DNA from: CAZLBV01 sp964557845
Lineage (GTDB): Bacteria > Acidobacteriota > Aminicenantia > Aminicenantales > Aminicenantaceae
Reading direction: 5' to 3'
Assembly (NCBI GenBank): GCA_964557845.1
Contig: CAZLBV010000262.1
Coordinates: 1-25,055, forward strand
Length of the DNA stretch: 25,055 nt
Notes under the pieces: model-generated
Databases searched by the model: none
The model's input: the letters and a program-made list of their open reading frames with translations, nothing else
Told to the model about the DNA's origin: nothing
Translations under genes and position numbers: made by a program
Shown here: positions 9,277-15,672 of the stretch, piece by piece
Layout: each line of letters begins with the position of its first letter
How positions within the stretch are numbered: the stretch's first letter is position 1

Positions 9277-9789
9277 ATGTCTGTTATTACTTTTATCATA
9301 GGATTGACGATCCTTTTTTTCGGGAGGAAGATCTTCTGGCTGTTTGTGGCGGCTGCCGGATTTATGCTGGGATACACCTATGGCCCCCAAATCTTTAGGG
9401 TTGAGTCTCCCGGGCTTATATTATTAATAGCTGTCATTGTGGGAATCATAGGGGCATTTTTAGCCATACTCCTTAAAGAGGTAGCTGTAGCTGCCGGAGG
9501 CTTTATTGCCGGAGGGTTTGCGGCAATCGAGCTGGTTCGATCCACTCAACTTTCTCTACAGATGGATTCCTGGGTGATATTTATTCTAGGAGGAGTCATA
9601 GGCGCTGTACTGATGCTCCTTATTTTTGACTGGGCCCTTATAGTTCTTTCCTCTTTGTTGGGAGCTTCTATTATCGTACGTTCCTTTGTTCTTCGGAGTT
9701 ACTGGGAGCTGATATTATTTCTGGTTTTATCCGTTATAGGGATACTGGTGCAAGCAAGCTGGTTCCAGAGTGAAAAGAGAAGGGTTTAA
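9277..9789 (+). CDS. DUF4203/TMEM198-like multi-pass membrane protein
   Basis: This 170-residue protein is almost entirely hydrophobic, with about six or seven short membrane segments rich in Gly. It opens with a segment followed by FFGRKIFWLFVAAAGFMLGY, then repeats of the AVAAGGFIAGGFAA type. This resembles the DUF4203/TMEM198 family, whose bacterial members have no established function. A strong ribosome binding site (AAAGGAG) precedes the ATG, and the gene follows the barrel fragment by 21 bp, so they are probably cotranscribed. Confidence 0.65.
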   Translation: MSVITFIIGLTILFFGRKIFWLFVAAAGFMLGYTYGPQIFRVESPGLILLIAVIVGIIGAFLAILLKEVAVAAGGFIAGGFAAIELVRSTQLSLQMDSWVIFILGGVIGAVLMLLIFDWALIVLSSLLGASIIVRSFVLRSYWELILFLVLSVIGILVQASWFQSEKRRV

Positions 9790-9821
9790 CCCATTTCATT
9801 GTTTATTCAGGAGGGAATAAA

Positions 9822-9983
9822 ATGTTAGCTTGGATACTGATATTTTTGATCATCGCATTGATTGCAGCGGTTTTTGGATTTACGGGGATAGCTACAGCTG
9901 CTGCCGGGATCGCAAAAATTATTTTTTTTATTTTTCTGGTTTTATTTATCATAGCAGTGATAGTAAGACTTCTAAGAGTTTAG
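9822..9983 (+). CDS. DUF1328 (YtjA-like) small membrane protein
   Basis: The frame encodes 53 residues with two membrane helices, starting MLAWILIFLIIALIAAVFGF and continuing TGIATAAAGIAKIIFFIFLV, the recognisable DUF1328 pattern. The ATG has a good ribosome binding site (CAGGAGGG). In several bacteria such proteins are stress-inducible, but their biochemical role is unknown. It sits 32 bp after the DUF4203-like gene and 58 bp before the barrel gene at 10042, within one plus-strand run. Confidence 0.85.
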   Translation: MLAWILIFLIIALIAAVFGFTGIATAAAGIAKIIFFIFLVLFIIAVIVRLLRV

Positions 9984-10041
9984 ATCAGACTATGATAATT
10001 GTGTTATCGAATAAGGCTGAATAAGCCGGAGGAAACTGATC

Positions 10042-10605
10042 ATGAAAAAAAAATTAATGATTATTATTATGATTTTTGGTTTTATTTTTTTCAGCGGAAA
10101 TCTAATCTTTGCACAAAACCTCTTTTTTGGTGGTCAATTTGGACTATCTGTTCAAAAACCAAGTCTTGATGAAATTGAAGTTTCTACTGATACAACCTAT
10201 CTCTACGGACTTTATGCCGGTGTTAAGTTCGCCGGGCTGGCTTTGGAGTTGAACTATTTTCAAGCTGCACATGATCTGGAATTAAAAGAACTTATAGATC
10301 CATGGGCGGATAGGGAAATGGATTACAGCTTTGTAGGTGTCAATCTGAAAGTATTTATTCCCGTACCGATAATAAGCCCTTATCTGACCGGAGGATACGG
10401 TAATTACCGGGCAGAAATTTCCGGGATCAGCAGTGACTCCTCTGGAGGATTAAATATCGGCGCAGGAGTGGAGATGGCACTAGGCGATCATTTTGCCTTG
10501 AAAGGTGAAGGAAAATATAATCACGTTAATCTGAATATAGAAGAGCGGGAACTAAGTGTGGGCGATTTCACCTTTGCAGTGGGGATCATATATTACTTGT
10601 TTTAG
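10042..10605 (+). CDS. Small outer-membrane beta-barrel protein
   Basis: The 187-residue protein begins with a clear signal peptide: lysines, a hydrophobic core over residues 5-20, and probable cleavage after FAQ near residue 25. Alternating beta-strands follow, with Gly-rich turns and YLTGGYGNYR and LNIGAGVEMALGDHFALKGEGKY segments typical of OmpA/OmpW-like eight-stranded porin-family barrels. It ends in IIYYLF, with the C-terminal Phe recognised by the Bam machinery. A strong GGAGG ribosome binding site precedes the ATG. It converges with the M48 gene on the other strand, with only 29 bp between the stops. Confidence 0.82.
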   Translation: MKKKLMIIIMIFGFIFFSGNLIFAQNLFFGGQFGLSVQKPSLDEIEVSTDTTYLYGLYAGVKFAGLALELNYFQAAHDLELKELIDPWADREMDYSFVGVNLKVFIPVPIISPYLTGGYGNYRAEISGISSDSSGGLNIGAGVEMALGDHFALKGEGKYNHVNLNIEERELSVGDFTFAVGIIYYLF

Positions 10606-10634
10606 AACTAGAAGTTACTTTATTTCAAATTGTT

Positions 10635-12074
10635 TCACCTATTTGCTACCAGTTTCAAGAGAGTTCCTTTTTTCAAATTATCCTGCAGCCTCATCCCGTT
10701 TAAAATGGCGAGCTGTTCTAGCTTGTCTTCAGAAGTTCCTAGATCGAGCAGTGCATTTCGCAGGGTTCCATCTGAAGGAACGCTTCTGATCTGAAGGCGG
10801 GCAGGCTGTAAACTTAGAATTCTACGGTCGTTGAGGTGATCGAAATGGGTCATGGTATTCTGGAATGTTCCTTGGTAGCGATCAAATAAAGAAACGTTCG
10901 TATATCCGTGGAATACAAATATCCGGCTGTCTTTTTGGATAAAATATGATAGAACCCGGAGCCTATTTTGTTCAGCGGTTACTTCTGATAACAATTGAAC
11001 AGCAGACATTCCTTTGACATTTGTATTTGATCTCTCAAGAACTGTGGCATTAGAACGTTCAATGAACAGGTCCGAAGCTTTTTGGGGAGAAGATTCTCCA
11101 GAAAGAACCAGAAGGATAGCTGCATCCTGGCTGCCGGGAATCATCTGTACTTGAGAAGCTGAATTTACAACTTTCCAGCGCGATGGAACCGGAAACCTGA
11201 AGCGAAAATCCGGATGATAAAAAGTACCATCATCGACAAATCCGTGTCTTGGATTTTTACCAAAAATAATACCGTCTATTCTTCTGAGATAATCATTTCG
11301 ATTGACACTAAAATGGTCCATAGGGACTTTTTGCTGCCATTTTTCTGTGTCCTGCTCGATATCTTGTTCTCTTTCTGCCGGATCAGGATGTGTGGAGAAC
11401 CATCCGGGAAGTCCACCTGCATCTCCCGGATGCAGCCGGTTTAATATCTGAAAAAAATCAGCTAGTTCCCGGGTATCATATCCTTCTTTAGTGGCGTATT
11501 CTGTTCCGAGTTCATCGGCCTGCCGTTCATCATCCCGGCTGAATTTCATGAATAAAAGCTGTATGCCCAAGCTGGCCAATCCGGTGTATTTCCGGAAATC
11601 TTCTGAAAGTATAGAAACAACTCCCAAACCTAACTGTGCCAGTTGAGCCCTGGTTATGAGCTGAGCTGAGTGGCGGGCGGCGATATGACCGATCTCATGA
11701 GCCATGACACCGGCAAGCTGGGCTTCATTATTGAAATAAGCTAAAATTTCCCTGGTAAAATAGATATACCCACCCGGGACAGCGAAGGCATTGACGACTT
11801 CCGAGTCGACCACTTTGAATTCATAGCCCAACTCCGGCCGGTGTGAATGGGGGACGATCTGTTTACCAATATTTGTGACATATTGCTGAAGGCCCTTATC
11901 CGGATAGAGACCGAACTGCTGGATGATCTGTTGATCCGTGGCCTCTCCGATCTCTTTCTCTTGCGCTGTTGAAACCAGAGAGAACTCTTTTCTTCCGGTT
12001 ACCGGATTTGTCACACAGGAAAGGATGGTGACAATAAAAACCAATAACACAAATTCAATAATTCTTTTCCACAT
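10635..12074 (-). CDS. M48 family metallopeptidase lipoprotein
   Basis: The 479-residue protein has a lipoprotein signal ending ILSC (Cys20). A peptidase M48 domain follows, with the zinc motif HEIGH at residues 126-130 and a downstream Glu at 183 (DDERQADELG) as third ligand. The central NAFAVPGGYIYF stretch is characteristic of the BepA/LoiP-like periplasmic subgroup. These act in outer-membrane protein and lipopolysaccharide-transport quality control by degrading stalled or misfolded substrates. The last 60 residues (from about RLQIRSVPSDGTL to GTLLKLVANR) resemble a LysM-like module that may tether it to peptidoglycan. It is 110 bp after the coiled-coil lipoprotein on the same strand. I see no sigma-54 element in that gap, so it may be the last gene of the CsbD run. 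Confidence 0.9.
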   Translation of the reverse strand: MWKRIIEFVLLVFIVTILSCVTNPVTGRKEFSLVSTAQEKEIGEATDQQIIQQFGLYPDKGLQQYVTNIGKQIVPHSHRPELGYEFKVVDSEVVNAFAVPGGYIYFTREILAYFNNEAQLAGVMAHEIGHIAARHSAQLITRAQLAQLGLGVVSILSEDFRKYTGLASLGIQLLFMKFSRDDERQADELGTEYATKEGYDTRELADFFQILNRLHPGDAGGLPGWFSTHPDPAEREQDIEQDTEKWQQKVPMDHFSVNRNDYLRRIDGIIFGKNPRHGFVDDGTFYHPDFRFRFPVPSRWKVVNSASQVQMIPGSQDAAILLVLSGESSPQKASDLFIERSNATVLERSNTNVKGMSAVQLLSEVTAEQNRLRVLSYFIQKDSRIFVFHGYTNVSLFDRYQGTFQNTMTHFDHLNDRRILSLQPARLQIRSVPSDGTLRNALLDLGTSEDKLEQLAILNGMRLQDNLKKGTLLKLVANR

Positions 12075-12183
12075 TTTTTACCTAATTTTAAGAAGATGGC
12101 TTTTCTTTTTAAAAACAAGCATCTTCTTTAAATTATCAGAAAAAATCGCTATTCAGTTAAAAGCGGGTTTGTGTTAGATTTAT

Positions 12184-12612
12184 TTACTGCTGCTCACCTT
12201 TAAGTTTGCCGATCTCCTGCTGAATTTGCTTTAAGGATTTATCTATATCTGCTTTTGTTTTTTCCCATTCCTCTCCGCTTTTATCTTTGAGTTGGGAGAG
12301 CTGTTCTTTGACCTGATCAATACTTTTATTTATCTGCTCAATACTTTTATCCCATTCTGATCGGATGTCCTCTTGTTCCGGAGGATCAGCTTTTAAATCA
12401 TTTAGATCCTCATTGATGTTATCCACAGCGGTCTGAAGATCCTGGTATATATTTTGTGCCTGTTCCTGGGTCCACTGCGAGCCTGTATCTAAAGCTTCTT
12501 GAGTCTCTTCTTTAACCTCTTCCATGGTCTCATTTTCATCTTGCCCACAGGATAATAATAATCCTATTAAAAGTATTACGAAAAATAGAGAGAGTAATTC
12601 TTGTTTTTTCAT
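12184..12612 (-). CDS. Coiled-coil lipoprotein
   Basis: This 142-residue protein has a signal sequence ending in LLSC (lipobox Cys22). The rest is highly charged, almost wholly helical sequence with heptad-like spacing (SEWDKSIEQINKSIDQVKEQ), predicted to form a long coiled coil in the periplasm. I do not recognise a named family. Similar short Asp/Glu/Lys-rich coiled-coil lipoproteins occur in stress operons. The ATG (12610-12612) overlaps by four bases the TGA that ends the frame-corrected C39-like gene, which suggests translational coupling. A GGAGG site lies just upstream. Confidence 0.72.
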   Translation of the reverse strand: MKKQELLSLFFVILLIGLLLSCGQDENETMEEVKEETQEALDTGSQWTQEQAQNIYQDLQTAVDNINEDLNDLKADPPEQEDIRSEWDKSIEQINKSIDQVKEQLSQLKDKSGEEWEKTKADIDKSLKQIQQEIGKLKGEQQ

Positions 12613-12757
12613 TTGTCCTCCTTTTTATTTTTTTCTTTTTCAGTTTTCATATAATAATTCCGGATCAGTAAATATTGATCCCGAATGAAATCAGAATCAG
12701 GCGTTTTTCTTAAAGCTTTTCCGACAATATCAAGCGATTCTACATAGTCTTTTTTTT
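12609..12757 (-). other. Out-of-frame C-terminal tail of the C39-like gene, after an A8 run
   Basis: If the A8 run (T8 at 12750-12757 on the given strand) is read as seven, the C39-like frame continues for 46 further codons without a stop. These begin DYVESLDIVGKALRKTPDSD, which is TPR-like. The frame then ends at a TGA (12609-12611) that overlaps the next gene's ATG as ATGA. The open frame, TPR-like composition and exact coupling together show that this is a genuine part of the gene shifted by one base. Confidence 0.75.
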
Positions 12758-13413
12758 ATATAGTAGGAAGTGGCCAGGTTTATATGAGTCATTGCTTGAT
12801 CTTTTAATTCCGGAGCTGCCGTTGTCGCTTGGACTGAGGGAAAGATCACCATAGCCCATCGGTTTTTATTTATCCCCTCATCCATCTCCCATATTTTTAC
12901 AAAATTATTATTTTTCATGGCACGCCGGGGCCCAAAAAAAGGATCATGAAATATGATTAGATCATCTTTTTCGTCAAACCCTACAAGGACCCGGTAATGT
13001 CCTTTATTTACCTCCTCGATCGCTTTTGTAAGAACGATGATCGGAATATCTTGAGAGACCAATTTTTTGATCGTAGCGATGTCCCCTCTAAAGGAATAGC
13101 TTATTAACTGCTGTGTTCTAGGATAAAAAAGCATTTCTGAGTTGAATGCAACCTGCTTTTTTGGATCCATCACTATTTCTGCGATTTTTTCCTGATCATA
13201 TGTTTTATCCGGCTGCCAATATTTAAGCGCCATACTCAAACAGGCCGGACCGCAGTAGTTTCTCTTAATCCATTTTTCGAAAGGAACAGTAGAGATAATA
13301 TGACCTTTTTCGGGAACATCGCGGCGGTATTTGAATATTTTAGCTGCACTAAGAGGGGAGATAATTAAATCAGCCATGAGCAAAATAAAAAAGAAATGGA
13401 ACTTGTTTTTCAT
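12730..13413 (-). CDS. Exported C39-like peptidase domain protein, frameshifted near its end
   Basis: I chose the ATG at 13413 because it gives a signal peptide (MKNKFHFFFILLMADLIISP) and lies one base after the stop of the preceding small gene. A C39-like papain-fold domain follows. The putative nucleophile is Cys54 in NYCGPACLSMALKYW, with His139 in KGHYRVLVGFD and Asp157 in FHDPFFGP completing a plausible triad. Proteins of this kind lie in the periplasm or on the surface and may process peptides. The first 219 residues look normal. The frame then enters an A8 run at 12757-12750 and stops after a few out-of-register residues (RLCRIA). The true C-terminus continues in another frame to 12609 with a TPR-like segment. 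The call as a C39-like fold is good, but its activity is inferred. Confidence 0.8.
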   Translation of the reverse strand: MKNKFHFFFILLMADLIISPLSAAKIFKYRRDVPEKGHIISTVPFEKWIKRNYCGPACLSMALKYWQPDKTYDQEKIAEIVMDPKKQVAFNSEMLFYPRTQQLISYSFRGDIATIKKLVSQDIPIIVLTKAIEEVNKGHYRVLVGFDEKDDLIIFHDPFFGPRRAMKNNNFVKIWEMDEGINKNRWAMVIFPSVQATTAAPELKDQAMTHINLATSYYIKKRLCRIA

Positions 13414-13414
13414 T

Positions 13415-13564
13415 TCATATGATCCGTCGCCCTTGTACAAGTCTGATAATGATGATAATCAAGGCAATCACAAGCAATAGATGAATCAAACCACCGAATG
13501 TGTAACCTCCTATCAATCCCAAAAGCCATAAGATCAAAAGAATAATTAATATTGTCATGATCAT
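13415..13564 (-). CDS. lmo0937-type small membrane protein
   Basis: A 49-residue frame starts MIMTILIILLILWLLGLIGG and ends HLLLVIALIIIIIRLVQGRR, the pattern of the lmo0937/DUF5670 family: two membrane helices, a GY-G-turn (GGYTFGGLIH) and a basic RR tail. An AAGGAG ribosome binding site lies eight bases upstream. In other bacteria such genes often sit beside csbD and DUF1328 genes in stress regulons. Its TGA is followed one base later by the ATG of the C39-like gene. It is 59 bp downstream of csbD, with no promoter seen between them. Confidence 0.82.
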   Translation of the reverse strand: MIMTILIILLILWLLGLIGGYTFGGLIHLLLVIALIIIIIRLVQGRRII

Positions 13565-13623
13565 GATGAACTCTCCTTAATAAAGAATTGAATATGCGAT
13601 TTATACAGATCTCATTAAATAGA

Positions 13624-13821
13624 TCACAGGCTTTCGCGCCATTTTTCAACTTCTTTCTCAGCTTCCTCTTTGGCTTTTCCGTACCGGTTTTGGATAAGGC
13701 CTACCAGCTGATCTTTATTGCCCTCGATTACATCAAGGTCATCATCAGTTAAGTCTCCCCATTTTTCTTTGGCTTTACCTTTTAATTCTTTCCATTTGCC
13801 TTTAATCGAATCCCAATTCAT
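13624..13821 (-). CDS. CsbD family stress-response protein
   Basis: The 65-residue protein is a textbook CsbD-like sequence. It starts MNWDSIKGKWKELKGKAKEK, has the central WGDLTDDDLDVIEGNKDQL, and ends in a charged helix. CsbD proteins are small, hydrophilic, cytoplasmic and induced by general stress, but their molecular function is unknown. It has a GGAG ribosome binding site and heads the minus-strand run csbD - lmo0937-type - C39-like - lipoprotein. A canonical sigma-54 element lies 38 bases upstream of the ATG. Confidence 0.95.
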   Translation of the reverse strand: MNWDSIKGKWKELKGKAKEKWGDLTDDDLDVIEGNKDQLVGLIQNRYGKAKEEAEKEVEKWRESL

Positions 13822-13858
13822 TGTTGTTCTCCTTTAATAAATTTTTACTAATGAAAAC

Positions 13859-13874
13859 AGCAAAAAACATGCCA
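13859..13874 (-). promoter_or_regulatory. Sigma-54 promoter for the csbD run
   Basis: On the minus strand the sequence is TGGCAT-GTTTT-TTGCT. GG (13873-13872) and GC (13861-13860) are separated by exactly 10 bases, matching the RpoN consensus in both boxes. The predicted start is near 13848, 27 bases before the csbD ATG. Confidence 0.8.
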
Positions 13875-13985
13875 TATTGTCGTATCCATCTATTTATATA
13901 TGGCTTAGGATAGCTATAGACATTTGATTTTTTTCCACTTATTGATTTTTATCTGGGGGTCAGACTTAAAAAATCAGTACGAATT

Positions 13986-14004
13986 CCTATTCAATGAGAA
14001 TTTA
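13986..14004. promoter_or_regulatory. Putative shared enhancer (UAS) for csbD and DJ-1/PfpI promoters
   Basis: CCTATTC-AATGA-GAATTTA is an imperfect palindrome; the left half is perfect and the right half keeps GAAT. It shares 13 of 16 core positions with the perfect palindrome at 15469-15487. The centre is about 122 bp from the csbD -24 box and about 79 bp from the DJ-1/PfpI -24 box, so one site could serve both. Confidence 0.5.
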
Positions 14005-14072
14005 TTAACTTGTTTTAATATTCAATGCTTTTTATGTGATTTTTAAAAAAATATTTTTTGCTTTTACACCTT

Positions 14073-14088
14073 TGGCATAACATTTGCT
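14073..14088 (+). promoter_or_regulatory. Sigma-54 promoter for the DJ-1/PfpI gene
   Basis: TGGCAT-AACAT-TTGCT has GG (14074-14075) and GC (14086-14087) separated by exactly 10 bases and fits the RpoN consensus in both boxes. The predicted start near 14099 leaves a short leader with an AAGGAGG ribosome binding site before the ATG. Confidence 0.82.
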
Positions 14089-14126
14089 TTTATTTGAACT
14101 AAATATCATTTCACAAGGAGGATAAA

Positions 14127-14636
14127 ATGTCTAAAGTGGCCGTGATCATTGATGACATGTTTGAAGATGTTGAGTATACAGAGCCTGCTGAGGCTTTCAG
14201 GAAAGAGGGGCATGAGCTGATCCATATTGGCCTTAAGGAAGGAAAAGAGGTTAAAGGAAAAAAGAAAGGAACAAAGGTCACGATCGATAGATCGATAAGG
14301 GATGTCAGCCCTGATGATTTTGATGCTTTGCTTATACCAGGGGGATATTCTCCTGATCGTCTGAGAGCAGATGAAGAGGCTGTAATATTCACCAGAAAAT
14401 TTATAGACAGCGGAAAACCTGTATTTTCCATCTGTCATGGCCCACAACTGCTTATTTCTGCCAACAAGGTAAGAGGAAGGAGGATCACCGGTTGGAAATC
14501 CATTGTCCAGGATCTTAAAAATGCCGGGGCTCTGTATGAAGATAAAGAAGTTGTTGTGGACGGTAATTTGATCTCAAGCCGTCAACCCTCTGATCTGCCG
14601 GCGTTTATTAATGCTGCTCTGGACAGGCTGACCTGA
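14127..14636 (+). CDS. DJ-1/PfpI superfamily (type 1 glutamine amidotransferase-like) protein
   Basis: The 169-residue cytoplasmic protein has the DJ-1/PfpI nucleophile elbow SICHGPQLL, with Cys103 and His104. An acidic Glu lies in the FEDVEY segment near residues 12-17, and there are a PGGYSPDRLR turn at 71-80 and a C-terminal SSRQPSDLP motif. Members of the PfpI/YhbO subgroup are stress proteins reported as proteases or protein/nucleotide deglycases; which activity applies here cannot be told from sequence. The gene is monocistronic and diverges from csbD. It converges with the RaiA-CSD gene, and a hairpin overlaps its stop. Confidence 0.93.
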   Translation: MSKVAVIIDDMFEDVEYTEPAEAFRKEGHELIHIGLKEGKEVKGKKKGTKVTIDRSIRDVSPDDFDALLIPGGYSPDRLRADEEAVIFTRKFIDSGKPVFSICHGPQLLISANKVRGRRITGWKSIVQDLKNAGALYEDKEVVVDGNLISSRQPSDLPAFINAALDRLT

Positions 14637-14649
14637 ATAGTCCAGGTCA
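14629..14649. terminator. Hairpin overlapping the DJ-1/PfpI stop codon
   Basis: A perfect 7-bp stem, TGACCTG paired with CAGGTCA, has a 7-base loop and includes the TGA stop. It lies in the convergent gap between two genes and could terminate or protect transcripts. No clean U-run follows, so an intrinsic terminator is uncertain. Confidence 0.4.
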
Positions 14650-14734
14650 AATGATTAAATTTTATGTGTAAAGATGAAGCCTGAGATAAAGTATAAAAAT
14701 TCTGATTAAAATTGTACTTGGATCTTCTATTTCT

Positions 14735-15304
14735 TTAGAGACTAGTAGGTTTATCAACTAACCTGACGCTACTGGCCTGCGGTCCTTTTTTCCCCATTTC
14801 TTTGACGAAATTTACTCCTGTTCCGATTTCTATTCGCTCAAAGTCATCATACAAAACACTGTTACGGTGGAAAAATATCTCCTGCCCGTCAGTGGTCCTG
14901 AGAAATCCGTAACCCTGTTCTGGAAATATTTTTTCAACTACAGCATTCGTTTCCTGCTGGGGATGTTTTTTCACATCCCAACGCTGTTTCGCCTCCAGTT
15001 TTTTTATCCTTCTCCTTGCAGTTCTGAAGGCATCCTTGATGATCGATTCCAAAGGCTTATGCATCGTTTCATCTATAGGATCCCTGGTTACGACTATCTC
15101 AGGATTTTTTGGAACTAAAATTTCTAACCGGATTCGATAAGGACTACCTGATTTTTGAAATTCATGAGGTTTTTCTACTGCTATTCGGCAGCGAATCACA
15201 TTGTTATGGGCTCTATCCAGTTTGGCTGCCTCTTGATGGATGAGTTTTTCTATACCCGGTGTTCTCTCCACGTCTCTAAAAGTTATTTCTAAAGGTTGCT
15301 GCAA
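14735..15304 (-). CDS. RaiA/HPF-like ribosome-associated domain fused to a cold-shock domain
   Basis: Residues 1 to about 108 form a RaiA/HPF-like fold (beta-alpha-beta: LEITFRDVERTPGIEKLIHQ, then IRCRIAVEKPH, and a later basic helix, FRTARRRIKKLEAKQ). Residues about 120-185 form a cold-shock domain with the RNA-binding motifs GYGFL (131-135) and EIFFHRNSV (142-150). HPF/RaiA proteins bind the 30S decoding region and silence or dimerise ribosomes in stationary phase, and cold-shock domains bind single-stranded RNA. Such fusions are known in databases, and a role in translation control during stress is the natural reading. The gene has a canonical sigma-54 promoter, fitting RaiA's old name of sigma-54 modulation protein. 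Confidence 0.9.
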   Translation of the reverse strand: MQQPLEITFRDVERTPGIEKLIHQEAAKLDRAHNNVIRCRIAVEKPHEFQKSGSPYRIRLEILVPKNPEIVVTRDPIDETMHKPLESIIKDAFRTARRRIKKLEAKQRWDVKKHPQQETNAVVEKIFPEQGYGFLRTTDGQEIFFHRNSVLYDDFERIEIGTGVNFVKEMGKKGPQASSVRLVDKPTSL

Positions 15305-15338
15305 TTTTTTTTCCTTATTTTCATTTTATTTAAAAAGA

Positions 15339-15354
15339 AGCAAAATTTATGCCA
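15339..15354 (-). promoter_or_regulatory. Sigma-54 promoter for the RaiA-CSD gene
   Basis: On the minus strand the sequence is TGGCAT-AAATT-TTGCT, with GG (15353-15352) and GC (15341-15340) exactly 10 bases apart, a full RpoN consensus. The predicted start is near 15328, 24 bases before the ATG. Confidence 0.82.
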
Positions 15355-15468
15355 AAAATGATTTTTCAATATTTTATTCCGATTTAGAGCAAATAATTTA
15401 ATGCAGGACAATAAATAACATTAGATAATAAAATGGAGTTTAATTAAAAAAAGATAAAAGAAAAAAAT

Positions 15469-15487
15469 CCTGTTCAACGGGAATAGG
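15469..15487. promoter_or_regulatory. Putative shared enhancer (UAS), best palindrome
   Basis: CCTGTTC-AACGG-GAATAGG is a 7-5-7 palindrome with a single mismatch between its arms. The centre is about 125 bp from the RaiA-CSD -24 box and 137 bp from the -24 box at 15614. The resemblance to the 13986 site and this distance make an activator-binding site likely. Confidence 0.55.
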
Positions 15488-15613
15488 TCTTATTTAATGA
15501 AACTCATAACTAAATTTATTTAATTCATGTCGTAATCCGTTTTCTATTAATGTTCTCTAATTATATTCATATCAAAGAGTAACAAAATTTCAAAAATACA
15601 ACCTAGGGATAGT

Positions 15614-15629
15614 TGGCATAAATCTTGAT
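15614..15629 (+). promoter_or_regulatory. Sigma-54-like promoter for the small membrane protein gene
   Basis: TGGCAT-AAATC-TTGAT has a perfect -24 box, with GA replacing GC at -12 (15627-15628). It is nearly identical to the element at 8826-8841. The start predicted near 15640 rules out any upstream start codon overlapping the promoter and supports the ATG at 15673. Confidence 0.55.
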
Positions 15630-15672
15630 TTCTAACCCAATACGAATACGATCGTTTATAAAGGAGGATGGC

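Larger units (their letters stand above)
13822..14126. promoter_or_regulatory. Divergent regulatory region between csbD and the DJ-1/PfpI gene
   Basis: This 305-base AT-rich gap holds no gene that I can see. It carries a canonical sigma-54 element facing each way (13859-13874 and 14073-14088) and a palindrome between them (13986-14004). An extra half-site, TATTCAATG, lies 31 bp to the right of the same sequence in the palindrome, which is three helical turns. A CTGGGGGTCAGACTT stretch near 13953 resembles sequence often seen in dispersed repeats but has no visible partner here. Confidence 0.65.
15305..15672. promoter_or_regulatory. Divergent regulatory region between RaiA-CSD and the small membrane protein
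   Basis: The 368-base, very AT-rich gap contains no gene that I can support. It holds a sigma-54 element for each flanking gene (15339-15354 minus, 15614-15629 plus) and, almost midway, the best palindrome of the window (15469-15487). Confidence 0.65.

Noticed and set aside
13410..13649. A 79-codon minus-strand frame overlapping the lmo0937-type gene
   Set aside because: It has no protein-like composition, and the overlapping 49-codon frame has the ribosome binding site and a recognised family pattern.
13953..13970. CTGGGGGTCAGACTT stretch as an IS200/REP-type repeat remnant
   Set aside because: Similar sequence flanks some transposase genes elsewhere, but I see no second copy, terminal structure or transposase fragment in this window.
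14106..14447. Two long minus-strand frames opposite the DJ-1/PfpI gene
   Set aside because: They are antisense shadows of a well-recognised gene, with no ribosome binding site and no family resemblance.
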